64,000 nt of DNA, from the NCBI GenBank assembly GCA_963930775.1, contig OZ005700.1:1505476-1569475 (forward strand). Direction: 5' to 3'. The notes under the pieces are model-generated. The model did no database searches. It worked only from the letters and a program-made list of their open reading frames with translations, and was not told the origin of the DNA. Shown here one piece after another: positions 1 to 12,394 of this stretch; the stretch's first letter is position 1; every line of letters starts with the position of its first letter. Source of the stretch: Cliona cf. orientalis. Its lineage: Eukaryota; Porifera; Demospongiae; Clionaida; Clionaidae. A program made the translations under genes and the position numbers.

Positions 1-864
1 GGCTATTTCAGTTTTCAGGAGCTTTCACATTTCAAAGGCCCAGCCTATAATAGCTCGATGCAGCCCATTGATCTCAGAGTTGCATGGTGGTATGGACTCT
101 GTCAAATAGGGATGGTCCAGATGATTTTATGCATATGGTTGTTATAATAATATTACTGCAGACATTCAGCCTTTGTGTGGTAACTTGAACCTTCCCATAA
201 CGAGAACCCAATTTGCCTAAAAATTGGTCATAATAATTATCATTGCAATTGATCCCTACCAGTCTGTGTTACAGTAGCCTTGTGAGGCGGGGGGTAGTGG
301 GCTAGTGGTAAGGCCAGTCAGTCCGACGTTCCACCATCCCCCCCCCCTCCCTGCATGGCTGCAGTTCCGCCTTAGCTAGCTAGCATCGCTCGTCATGCAA
401 CGTACTACGTAACAAATTGGAGGTGGAGTGATAAAGGTGACAGAAAAGAAAAGCGGCTACATTTGAACTTTGGTGAGGGTACCGGTGAATCATGCATGAA
501 TAATCGGAATCCCCCCGGCTAGCTATACCCCAATTCGCCCTCTTTGAACTTGGTGTCGTAACGGACACGTCAGATGTATGTATGTACGTATGCGTTCGTT
601 GCCATGTATCGCTACAAGTGTGCGTGTATTGGTGTGTCGGTGTAAGAGGAAATTCGCTGTAGATGAGTCATCTGATAAATTGACTCATAACGTGGAATGG
701 CCCATATTGCTAACGTCACTATAAAGCGTATTATAATGCTGATATTATATTGTGTATGTACCAGTGTGTGCATACAATATGGCCACAATATGATTGATGG
801 TCAGAGCGACTGTACTGATAAATTAATGTCATTGAGTGATAATGCCTCAATCGAATAAAGCTCT
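1..864. other. AT-rich spacer, no gene seen
   Basis: Only short random open frames are present, with no recognisable domain and no splice-linked exon series. The stretch holds a short run of C near 340-350, TAGC and TATG/TACG microsatellite-like words around 370-600, and scattered inverted words such as TGAGTCA/TGACTCA near 664-685. A GTGACGTT word on the minus strand (about 713-720) resembles the core of the repeat array that follows. Confidence 0.5.
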
Positions 865-1640
865 TCTAATAGGTCTGTGTGGTTGTGTTCATGGGTGCAC
901 ATATTATGTAGTTAGGGTGATGAATTAATGTGTATTTGTGACGTACCGTAAGCTGTAGACGAGAACCGTACACAGTGTGACTGATGTGGTTCCATTGTAT
1001 GGATAGATAGACGTGTATATTTGTGACGTATCCAAATCCTAATTTCACAAAAATCTCACGGCAGTGTATAATAATATAATACCCGCGGTATAGGATCAAT
1101 TGATGTGGTCTGATGGGAGTGAGTGATGAATATGTATAATTATTTGTGACGTACATAAATCATACATGCTAAGGTTACTCAGAATAGCCGTAGTTCTTAC
1201 GCTGTCTGCAATAATAAATGGATAATTCAGTGATCCTCAATTAGATGTGGTTAGCGTGCGTGCATGCAGGGTGTGTTTGTGACGTATTCAAACAGCTTAC
1301 AAAAAAGTCACACTCGGGATAAATTTTAATGGATATGGTTACAATAGTTTAATTAATGTCTTTGTGACGTGTGTGAATTGCTTACAAACCGTATATTATA
1401 CACAGTGTACTGTACTGCAATTACAATCTATCATCAATTACTTTAAGATAGTAAATTTATAAAGATATCGATGCATCGATGACGTATAGTTGTGGACAAC
1501 TGATGGCGATCAGGCACACATCTATTAGTTGATTTAAGCTGCAAATTCTATTAGAGATGGTTGTATGGGCATAAGATTTAATAATGAATGCATTATTTGT
1601 GACGTGTGTAAACTGTTTATGAAAACCATAGACACGTTAG
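865..1640 (+). repeat. Irregular array of six TTTGTGACGT-centred modules
   Basis: The 10-mer TTTGTGACGT occurs exactly at 935, 1020, 1143, 1276, 1361 and 1596. Each copy is preceded 20-60 nt upstream by a TGTGGTT-like word (GTGGTT in copies 1, 2 and 4; GTGGTC in copy 3; ATGGTT or TATGGTT in copies 5 and 6). Several are followed by an A-rich stretch and a TTACAAA-like word (copies 4 and 5; degenerate in 2 and 6). Spacings are 85, 123, 133, 85 and 235 nt, so this is not a simple satellite. TGACGT is the half-site core of CREB/ATF bZIP proteins and TGTGGT is the core of Runx sites (established knowledge). Whether the array is a regulatory cluster or a decayed tandem duplication cannot be decided from sequence. 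No open frame of note crosses it. Confidence 0.75.
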
Positions 1641-1752
1641 AGTGCACTTTTCAACCTTTGACTTTACACAAGACGATTGGCTGATGTTGGGACAACTGGC
1701 TGTTATCAAATCACTGAGCGATTGAAGTGTTGACACTGCAAGGGCTAGGGCT

Positions 1753-1770
1753 GGGGGGGGGGGGGGGGGG
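1753..1770. repeat. Poly-G tract (G18)
   Basis: An uninterrupted run of 18 G lies in AT-rich spacer. Such runs are length-unstable and can form G-quadruplexes. No gene relationship is visible. Confidence 0.9.
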
Positions 1771-1879
1771 CAGAGGTCAAATTCGATTACCGCCAGCCAA
1801 TGCTGTGTTGTGATTGCATGTCAGTGTAGGTGCATGTAGCTATGTGGCTGCTACCATATAATAGCCACCAGCTACATAC

Positions 1880-1961
1880 CTCTCTCTCCTTCTTTCTTCC
1901 TGTCTCCCTCTCCTCCCTCTCCCTCCCTCTCCCTCCCTCCCTCCCTCCCTCCCTCCCTTTC
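1880..1961. repeat. Pyrimidine (CT/CCCT) low-complexity tract
   Basis: An almost pure C/T tract of about 80 nt is dominated by CTCC and CCCT units on the plus strand. It lies about 110 nt downstream of the G18 run. It is a simple repeat of unknown role. Confidence 0.85.
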
Positions 1962-2286
1962 ACTCAACAAATAGAAGCCCCAAATAAGGATTAAGCCGTG
2001 GCCCCAAATAAAATTTTGTCATTAAATCACTAGGTTGTTGTGTATTATATCACTGTAACTTGATTACTGGTGAGGAATCCTGGTTGTGTGCACCTTTTGA
2101 AAAGATGCTCTATGCAGAAGAGCTAGCTAATTTCCTGAGATGGTCCCTATATTTGGTGATTTGAAGAGTGGGAGGGGAAGGGAGAGAGAGGAGGTAGCTT
2201 AGGGGGGGAGGGATGAAGGTCAAATTCTGTGAACTCTGTCATGTGACCATTGTAAAAGCTAGGTTGTTGTAATTTCCTTATTTCTT

Positions 2287-3027
2287 GTGATCACAACACT
2301 TTTAAAATACTGCGATCCATGCATAATGATCAGGAGAAAACAATGTTGCCGTGTAGAAAATAGAAAAAAGTTGCAGCTCTACATGTCACGCGTACATGAC
2401 GTAATTTCTCGAAAAGTTGCAAGAAAATATATTATCAATAACTGCAACCACTTAGCAAAGCTAGCTAGGTATAATCTACATGTAGCTACAGATCGACATG
2501 GCATGTATGGTGTAAAGTACGGTGCCGCCAGTCTGTCCAGAGGTGGCCTATCGGACACCATTCCAGTTGACATGCCGCTAATTGAAACCAGCTGCCACAC
2601 TTGCCCAGTAACAACTGTAGTCACCGCTAAAAACAGACTGAGGGCATTTGCTGCACGTGAATTACAAGACGTATACAAGTGGTGTACATTCCACACATTG
2701 CTTGAGGCATCGTGAGCTTTGATGCGGGAAGGCTTCTGTCGTCTGAAGCCTAAACAACTTCGATCTAGCTGTTTATCAAAAGCAATTAAAAAATATGATG
2801 TGCTGGTGATGGAGAACAGAAAACGGAAAGATACGATAGCAACAGTACTGCCGCAAGATAGCAACCGTGCCGTGATGCTGCTGCTGCTCAAACATTCACC
2901 TTTAATTGTACACAGTTCCGAAAACCAATTTTACTATGTACGTATGTTCATAATGATCCTCATTATTACCTCCCCCCTCCCTCACCCCACCCTTAATTAT
3001 GAGAATTTAAATATTTTGCTCGTTTAA
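2287..3027 (+). other. Two adjacent unassigned open frames, doubtful coding
   Basis: A 142-codon open frame (2287-2715, alternative start codon) is followed at once by a 102-codon frame in another register. A 170-codon frame is also open on the opposite strand (2379-2891). I recognise no domain, and there is no splice-linked continuation. Base composition is somewhat richer in G+C than the surrounding spacer, which alone can produce long open frames. It could be a decayed exon or transposon remnant, or chance. I do not call a gene. Confidence 0.12.
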
Positions 3028-4364
3028 CTGGTAGCTAGCTAGCTCTTACATGAGGATCATGCAGGTCTCACTCAAAATCAAAATTAAGAGAGGATAATAA
3101 ATAATATTATATAGTGCTGTGTGCACAATGTTGATTATTAACGCTAGATTAGTTCACCACTTAGAAATGGATCTTCTGCAATTCAATTATTTACCAGAGC
3201 AGCTGCCAGCTAGCCCCACTATATACAGCCTTGTGTAGCTGCTACAGTAGCTATGATAATGCATGCCATAATATTATATTATTATGAACAACCTCTAAAT
3301 GTAGTCAATTTTTGTGAAGTAGCTATAGTTCGACAGAGACAAATACCTTTCTCGTTATCATATATAACACACAATAATAGACTAAGTGTGCAATGTATTA
3401 TTACAACTCATATAACTCTTATAGATCTGGCTGTCAGCTGCCAGAGTCTCCTCATGATCAGCTCTATTACTCAATATCGACTTTGGATAGCTAGCTACAC
3501 CGCTGCCAGCTGTGGACAAAGGGAAGGCATGCTCACATCCATTAGCATTGATTTTCTGTGTATGGGGAGGGGGTGCTGTTCTATGCTTTAGCTGAGGTTA
3601 GCTGAGCTGATCTGGGGCCTAGTCGCAATGCAATGCATATGCCCACAGGCTATTCTCAGTAATTAGTAATACAACCCCCGCTGGTCAATAGTTGCCATAG
3701 CACTTTTGGGTTGTAGTATAGTATCCATATTGTGCATGCATTATCATTAATAAATTTGTTCCATAGCTATCTGTGCACAAATGCATATCATAGTACTATG
3801 TCTAGAGATATATAAACTATAGAGCTGAGTACTGGGAGTATCTTGGGATATCAGCTGGGTCATGCTCATAGACATGTATATGTAGTTATTAGCTATAACT
3901 AGTCTAGTGCTGGCAATGATAATATTGTTAAGTACATAGGTAATAGTCTCAGGTGTCCTATAGTGACATGAAGATGAGACATATATAGGTATTAAGTGCT
4001 GGATCAAATTACGTCTTAATACAAAGGGTCTTCCCCCCGTTCCATTCATACCACCTAGCCTAACTTCCATTGTCACACGTGAAAATCCGCCGGCAATGCG
4101 GATGTGATGTTTGCCCCCCTCCCCCCTCCCTCCCTCTCTCCCTCTGTCATTGATAGTAATACCCATCTACAGCGTGGGCGAGTCAGATATCACATACACA
4201 CTCTCCTATATAGATGCTGCGTAAGAGGATGGCCCTGAAATATGGTATGCATCCATACCAGATCCCGTGTTACGTCAGCTAGGTTACGTAGAGGCTTATC
4301 GCTACTTACGTTAATCTTCTCCTGTGACACTCATGATGATGACCATCGATTACCTCAAATAATT

Positions 4365-4702
4365 GTGGTCATATTGTGTTTAAGTCGACTCTTCTTGACA
4401 ATATGGCAGTGCATATTTCCTGTACACGTAATCTCTGTGGTCATATTGTGTGTAGTGTTATACTGGAGACACTCTACATAATAGAATCTGTGGTCATATT
4501 GAATTGAAGTCTACGTAAGCTTAGTACTCTCTGTGACACTGCATGCAGCATGCCATGATGCCACAGTCTTTCCATAATCGTGGTCATATTTGAAGTATTC
4601 TAGCTCTTGCTTTGTGATCGTGACATTCTTTGATCATGATGTAACGTGCAGTCTTATTGCGGTAGTATTAATGTCTATACTAAACGTCTTTGTGGTCATA
4701 TG
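4365..4702 (+). repeat. Irregular array of five GTGGTCATAT words
   Basis: GTGGTCATATTG occurs at 4365, 4437 and 4490, GTGGTCATATT at 4580 and GTGGTCATAT at 4692. Spacings are 72, 53, 90 and 112 nt. Four of the five are preceded by T (TGTGGTCATAT); the 4580 copy has C. Partly repeated TGTGACACT words occur between copies (about 4323 and 4531). The pattern is a short conserved core in otherwise divergent sequence, as in the array at about 0.87-1.64 kb, and both arrays share the core TGTGGT. No coding potential is visible. Confidence 0.7.
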
Positions 4703-7471
4703 GAGTTACGTAGTGTTTAGGAAACTATGTGGTAACACAAAAGGTGTGAACTGGCAAATTTTATAATATAGCCCTTCAAGAGGAGCAACAATTTGTCCTC
4801 CGTTTAGGTGGGCAAAGGCAAAAAATTGATACGCAAAGGCCAAGAAGTGTCCTTTTTCTGATTGTCTCCTTTAGGCTGACATTGGGACAATAATGAGTGC
4901 ACTATTGGAGCACTCTCAATCCAATTTCAACTGGAAAGCAAGAATGCTAATATCTCTAATTGGAAAACTCATCTGCAGCTGGCTACAGATTAGCTGTGTA
5001 AACTGGCCATTTAGATCCACGTGCTTGCACTCTATTGAAAATTCCCACGTCAGCAGCTACCATGACGTTCAAACCATTGAAATTATCACTGTGAAAGCTA
5101 GCACTATTTAACCAATTTCATAATGAGCATTATAGATTGCAAAAATAGGAGAATCAGCCTGACCCTGGCTTCTTCTTCAATGGGTACGTACAACTTTTGC
5201 TTCACTGGGTTTCTAGAAACATCGATATCCTTTACCTTACCTTATGCTAGCGCTATGCTATGCTCTGTATACATAATATTATACAGTAGCTATAGTGATA
5301 CCTGTACAAGTTTCATGTTCAGTGCTGTGGTACATGGTACGGAGTGTGTGTGGTTGCCATGGTGATATTAGCTTGTGACAGGTGCAGAGCTCAAGTGGCT
5401 GGTACACAAGGTGTGCTGGCCGATCATCCGTGACTGTCAGGGTAGTGTGCCATTTGTAGTCGATTAATAATGCATAGCACCTTCAATTTAATTATGAGTC
5501 TTATAATTATCGTTCGCACTCTGAACTAGTGCAATAAGATATCCCAGGCAGAAAGGGGCCAGCCGCTTGGGACTAAAGAAGAAAAAAACAACCAAGACTG
5601 TATTGCCAAAGATTATCAAGAGGATTACCTCACCTAAGCAATACTTCCCCCGGCCCCTCCAGCTCTTAATTATAGGTGCATGGCCACACTAGGCTGAGCT
5701 CCAATGCAATATCGTACACTAGCTCAAGCAGTCTGTACCATTCACATACCTGCCACCAGCAACAACACTGAGGGTAGGAGGGTTGTATATTATTACAATA
5801 CCTGAGCATGTACACTATTATAGTATTATGTAATATAGCATACATGATATTCATACTGCGTTTTCTATAATATATATGGGTCTCGTGGTCGATGGTGTGT
5901 GCTAAGAACACATGCACATACAGTAGCAAAGAATGTGGTATGAATCGCTGCGTATTATATTGATCTATTAAATTTTGATGTGTGTTTTGGGTCACGTCGG
6001 GTCAGCTAGGGGGTGAGAAGAGATAACTGTTATTTATTTATGTGCTCCGTTGCTGTGCATCACGAAATACGCAAGGATAACAGTTATATAATCACCGTGG
6101 AAAGTGCCAGCCATTACTTATAATTAGTTACATAGTTATTATATTTTTCCAGGTGGATGTTGATTGTGTTTAAGCAAAGTAAGGTTTAATATTGGGCACC
6201 TAGCTGAGATACCGGGTAATTTTATCATGGGAGTTTCCTAAGTCATCTGATATAGAGATGGCAAGCAAGCTCAAGGAATAACAATTAGGATTGGCCGGTG
6301 TGCACTTGGCTGCATGATTCCAAGCTAAGCTTAGGGTGTGGTGAAATATTGGAATGAGACCCAGCAAATGCTATGATATAAACTGTGAAACACTGCCAGA
6401 TATAGAACTACAGAGACATTGCTCTCATACTTCTCTCATTTCGCTAGTCTCTAAGCTGATGATCTCCAAGGGTGCTGCGGACTACATCATTGATGAGATT
6501 AAGGCACCATAATAGCTGAAGCAAATTACATGCATATGGCAGGCAGCTAGCCGGATATGATGTAATAATACTAACTTTGTCAGGGGTAATGCACATCCAA
6601 AGGGATTTCTAGGTTAAGTACTAATTCTAAGCTCTCTATGCTATAATATACGTGCGACATGTGTAATAACAGTGGCCGCAGCAGTTGAAAGTGTTCTGTT
6701 GGCAGTGGGGGCAATGGGATTAGTCTTTGGTTGCTGCCTGGACACAACAAACAGAAGCTCCTCTAGCTGGAGTGAGTGAGCCGCCGTGTCCTTGATAGGC
6801 AGAAACCAAGCGAGAGTGATGCCAATTAAGGAATCTGATCACAAAGCTGCCTTCCCCCCACATCCAGCTAGCAGTTTGATTTCAAATGTGCAGGACAAAA
6901 GAAAAGTGCGTATATAGAGAATCTGTGTTCTTTCTTCCTGTTTTGCAACGTGGGAGCTAGTGAGCAAAAAAGGTTTATACATGGGCTTCAGATTCACACT
7001 GCGGAATGAATCAAACCACTATTCAACTCACTTGCATTATGGCATACATGCGTACACACATACATACGGTGTGTTTAAAGAGGTTTATGCATGGCACGGT
7101 GAATTTGGATGCTACCCTAATCCTTACTGTAACATTGCATTCTATGCCATAATGGTTAAGCTTCATAGTACTCAATGCATGCACTTTCATGTATTTGTTT
7201 GTCCATGCGAGGCTGTGTCTAGTCTCTGGGCATAGGCGGTGGTGTTCTTATGTTATGCGTAATTGTATTAGGGCTAAAATGTTGACCATGTTCTGGTCTT
7301 CTTATTACTGCATGCTCTGCTTCTTCGACTCCTACTCAAATCACGTAGTCCACTAAACGCACCCTTTGTCTGGGTTTCAATATTTGTCGATTATTGTCGA
7401 CAAAGTGGTGCTCTTTTGTGCTGGTCAATTATTTAGTTTAAAAATACACGGCTAGGCTTTGTTGTGCTGCC

Positions 7472-7671
7472 ATGGCAACTGGAAGCCTCGCTACACAACA
7501 CGGAGTGGTCTGGCAGTTAGTTACGGCTGGCTCTTTCATGTTCGGTAATCCCGCATTATGTCATGTCTGGCCGCTGGTTCCCCTTCTGCCCTGCCCCACT
7601 AATCTGATAATGCTATACATGCAGTACGGCAGCACCGTACAAGTACAGCAGTCTTGCGTGTCACTATTACC
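7472..7671 (+). other. Weak candidate first exon
   Basis: An ATG in good initiation context (GCCATGGC) opens a frame of about 66 codons. It ends at a consensus splice donor (GTGAGT at about 7672), and the frame closes shortly inside the putative intron. No downstream exon with a recognisable domain was found and the peptide resembles nothing I know. The start codon sits in a near-palindromic CTGCCATGGCAAC that resembles an RFX X-box, so the ATG may simply be part of a binding site. Confidence 0.12.
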
Positions 7672-10600
7672 GGTGAGTGTGTGACTTGGCCATATTGACC
7701 GGATGGCAAAAGTTGATTAGTTTTTAAGTCAAGCAAGCTGCATGCATGCATACTACATAACATGTGCAGTCACAGTGAACTTGAAATCAAGCTGCCTGTG
7801 TTTGTGTCCGGTCATGAGAGGCGATAGCTATGGATGCATAGTCAGCAAATTAATGAATCTGGCCTGCTGACTTGGCTGGGAACAGATATACAGGAGATAT
7901 GGGCTTAATCACCTCTCAGGGACATGAAAGTTCTGTAGATCTATATTAATTTTCTCCCATAGCCAATCCCAAACTGAGGGGAAGCAGCGCTTGAGAACTA
8001 CCCATGGAAATAATTGAAAAACCTTACATCAGTGAGCTGTCTAAAAATAGAGATAACTACAGGGCCTGGGCTCGTGCAATCATGATCATGGAGGATGTGG
8101 TTATTTTGTATCTTATCAGCAGGCCGCCCCAGTTAGGCCTGGATGTCATGTGCATCTGCATGCATGCATGCATGTACGCCAGTGCAGTGCAGCTGGGGGT
8201 GTGATGCAAGCTGTTACGACAATTGGCTGGGAATGGTGACACAGCTCCTTAACTTTCTCAACGATGCATCAGTTGTAGTTATTCATTAGGTATATTTAAT
8301 ATTTTTATAACATGAATATGACTGACTCTTATATACGTAGCTGTATACTCACGACTGTACCATTATTGGATAGCTCCCTCTGTACGTGGGATGTTATTAA
8401 CAATCACTTGCACCATCGACTTAGCTAGTTAATTAGCGCCTAACTGTCCATATGTCCAGTATTAATTTGTATATATATAATTCATGTAATAAAATGCAGC
8501 TGTGCATGGAGAGCTCACATGATGGCCAATGGACAAATAAAGCCAATGGGTTTTTGATGGAGCTAATGCGGTTATTTCCCAATTCATAGCTGGCCTATAA
8601 CTATTATTTGTGGCACCTGGCTCTGTCCACATTATACCTCATACATTATTATATAGTACATACAGTATTATGAGTACCTACCCCATTATGCAATGTCATA
8701 CATTATGTTATAGCTGATATTGTTATAACAGCATTAGTGCCTTGTTGTTCCTTGGGTACAGTGAAATCACTTCCTATATTCCAAACTGTGGCAGCCTAAG
8801 TGGAGCCAATGCAAGGCCAGTGTGGAAAGAATAGCATTGGTTTTATCCATACAAGGTATTCAGGCACTGCATGGGTACTGGCTTCTATTAGCGTGGGTAT
8901 ATACTGGTGATATTGGAGTGGTGGTAGGTAGGTATGTGCAATGAAGCCACTTCCTCTAATCTGCTTCTCTCTCCTTCCTCCCCACTCTCCAAGATTCACC
9001 ATCGCTAAGACTACCAGGTCATGGGGTACAGTAATAGGTATGAGTGGTGGCTGTTTTTTGACAAACAAATTCTTAATTGCCATGATGAGATTTGTGACTT
9101 AAGTTCATCAAATTTCTCACGTGAACTGTAATCTAATTGTGTCTGAAATTTTAATTATCTGATGTAATGCTCCTTGATACAATAGGTTTTCCTCTGGTTA
9201 GATTGTCACATTACATCATACAAACTAATTGGCGGCAAATTTATCCACTGTAGCTTCCTGCTGGCTCATCAGTAACCATATAAGGCACTATATACTAAAA
9301 ATTATAATGATGGGGCTGATTCATGTAGGCTGGAATTGACTTGATTAGCGGCGTGTTCTAGATTCTCTATATGGCATCATTTGCATAGATACTAACCCTC
9401 CCTCGGTCACTGCACTTCCACTTCCTCTGCTGGGGAACTACTGTACCTTAAAACAATCGTCCCATGATAATAAGCAAGCTGCCGTGGGCTCCTGTTGTTA
9501 TTCATTGATTGAGAATACATACTTCAGTACGTCCTGTTGTATTATCATACATACTTATACATATAGTGAATAAATATGATTATGCTAAGCTAGCTCGGTG
9601 TCATATCTGCTGGATATGACTAGTTAGCTAGATTCATGAGTCATATGAATTATACCTACGTAGATCTTTACAAACGTAAGCATGCAGCCATTCATGTGAG
9701 CATGGGAGTCAAACTGGCGAGGGATTTGTGCATTTTATACAACACACTAGTCTATACTCAAATTCATCTGCAGTAGGTGGAAGCATTCAGTTATTTCTGG
9801 ATTATTCATGGTGATTATGCGGCGGCCTGCTTCAAAGACGTATTAAATAGCTCGTCAAGGTCACTGATATTCATGTGGCATTCATGGGCACTGTTTGTTA
9901 GCACAGGACCATAAGGATGCTTATACAGCCCTAGTCATGCAGTTGCTACTGTTTTCCTCTGGGGCCCACTGATATTCTCGTTTGGAATGCAGGCTGATTC
10001 TTGTCGCCAGATCTGCACGTCTTCGTACATCCCATGGTTGCAATTAATGCGTTCTAACAGCATAGTAGTAGTACTATTATAGCAATTCTCCCACCTTGCC
10101 TATAATTTGATGTGTTATGGTTAATTTAATTAGCAGCCTTGTAACGAGGAGTAAACAGAATGATTATGTACTTAATTATACAGTTCCACATCTCCACCTG
10201 CACCACTCTTTACCTGAGAATATTAGAATGTTATAATATTATAGCATAATAATATATTATAGTACGTTCTAACTGGCTAATGACTTAGAAATCAGCATAC
10301 ATGCCACTTGGAATTATTTCCTGGTATTCGCTTTGCAAGATGAGAATTATGACCCAGGGAATCATGATGCCATTTTCACGAATAGCATGCAACATCTTTA
10401 ATTGCTCAACTCACTTTTGTGCTCGATCTAGTAGAACACCAGCTCAGGATGTACTCGTCTAGATCGCTATTTCAGAGGACACTGGCTAGAACACTCAATT
10501 TGGCTGCTTCCTCGTACTGCACTTCCCCCTTCGAGATGGCCTTCTCCATTCACGTCTTGATGTGCCCATCTGTCACCATGGAAATGTCGCAGATACACAC

Positions 10601-11856
10601 TCAGCAGAGGAAGCCCAGAGGGGTCAATTAAAAAACTGCATGTTTACAGGATCTGATTTGAGATCACCTCATCTGAAAGGATGCCATATCATCATTAGTG
10701 TAATTATTACCATACTATAATAATATATTATTATCTACCTAACATAATGTGTCTAGCATCATAATAGTAGTAGCTTTTTCCTGCTGGTGAGCATTTGCAT
10801 GCAATATTGCACACTGACTTAAAATGTGGTTTATAAAAATTAATATTAAGTGCATTCTTTTTTTCCCATCGGAGAGCAGGCAGTTTACGTAGAGCCCTGC
10901 ATCCGATTGCCATGGCACCAGTGTACTTCCTCACATTCACGCGTCCATTAGGTACACAGTGTCCCATAACCTCCTCAAGATTATTGCGATTAGGGAATCT
11001 ATCAGTTGTAAAGGTTGTCCCACCATGCCCACTGGTAAATAAACAGTTGTTTGTGTTGTAGAGAGCGTGGTCGTGGAGTCACTGTATTATCTCACAGTCG
11101 CCTAGCAGTTATTAATTCTTTCTAACCTTTTTTGTACAATTTTGTGGTGGCACTTTTGGCAGAGGTGAAAGAGAGAGTGAGCGAGGGCTTGGGGAGAGAT
11201 CCAGAACTAAGGAAACAACAATGTGATCTTGAGACGATTAAATTTATGTTTGCCAAAGTGGCTGGTTTTCTCGTACGCTCACACCCTATAGCTAACAGTA
11301 TACCTGGCAGTGCATTGCTCTCATTAGCAGGCCTGGCCTGGGGTGTCAGTAATTGTTTTTGGCCATAGCAGCCTGTTGAGTGTAGGCTGAGAAATCAAAA
11401 CTAAGGATACACCCTGCATCCTCTGCTACACGGTGTTACTATGTGGCAGAATTCCACCCTGCTGGGTGCTATATATACGTATCCATGCAGATTTTCAGGG
11501 TAGGTGAGTAGCTCAAGAGAGAGAGAGAGGGAGAGTTGAAGTACCCTAGCTCTTCAAAACACCACTGACAGGACGTACGGCAGCCTAGCTGAGATTCTGT
11601 GGCTATTCAACTATAAATGTCGGAATTTTCTTCATTCAATTGACCTTCAAACCCCTGCACAAATCAAATTAAAAGTTGAAAATTGTTGAGTGTGCTGTAC
11701 GTAGGTACGTACGTAATGTGTGCCCTAAACTCATACACTGCATGCCACATACATTGCAGACTTTTGACCAAATTAATTAATTGTTGTGTGGCCATTGCCT
11801 ATCTATGCATCTACCGGAATGTACGTAGCTACCTTTTTATGCTGCAGCTGACCACT

Positions 11857-11897
11857 ATATATATATATTATATATATATAATTATATATATATATAG
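11857..11897. repeat. AT microsatellite
   Basis: An imperfect (TA)n tract of about 40 nt in spacer, about 500 nt downstream of the 3' end of the minus-strand ankyrin gene. It is a simple repeat. Confidence 0.85.
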
Positions 11898-12394
11898 GGC
11901 TGATATCTGGGATGGCGATTAGAGCAACAATGATTACTATGTGTATAATAGTATGGCATCTTCCTACATGCACCTAAGCAGACGTAGTTACATAGCTCAC
12001 TTGGATCTAATTGCTGTTCCTTTTTAATTCAAGTTCCCACTTCATGCAATATGGTGTACAGACAATGTATGTGCTTTAATTGATTTTTGTGAGCACCCCT
12101 CCTATATTACAGTGTATGTATATCTTAAATTTTGTGCCGTGCAAATTAATTTCATGCACTGAAATTATTATGACCATGCAAGTTGTTCTCTGAAATTTGA
12201 TTCAATGAAGTGATTTTTTTTTTTTCAATTTTCAATATTATACATAGCTATACACAAAATACACAACACAAGAGACTGTTGACAATAAATAGTCAGAATA
12301 CCAGTATGAGTTAAAAAAAACTGTTGAGTGAATGCGAAACAAAGGATGATACAAATTAAGTGACAAAGTGAGAAGAAAAAGAAAAAAATATCGA

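Larger units (their letters stand above)
4703..12394. other. Long AT-rich spacer without convincing genes
   Basis: This stretch holds only short open frames (under about 110 codons) without recognisable domains, dinucleotide and tetranucleotide runs, and many self-complementary words (GCATGC, TAGCTA). Alternating CATG runs are clear at about 7738-7752 and 8158-8175. One weak candidate 5' exon (about 7472-7671) is listed separately. Distal regulatory sequence or a non-coding transcript cannot be excluded. I see no tRNA, rRNA or transposase. Confidence 0.5.

Noticed and set aside
865..1640. CRISPR-like array
   Set aside because: The conserved word is only 10 nt, spacing is irregular, no cas genes occur and the DNA is animal nuclear sequence.
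2379..2891. 170-codon minus-strand frame
   Set aside because: No recognisable domain or ATG-supported conserved start, and the opposite strand is open over the same stretch, which suggests composition rather than coding.
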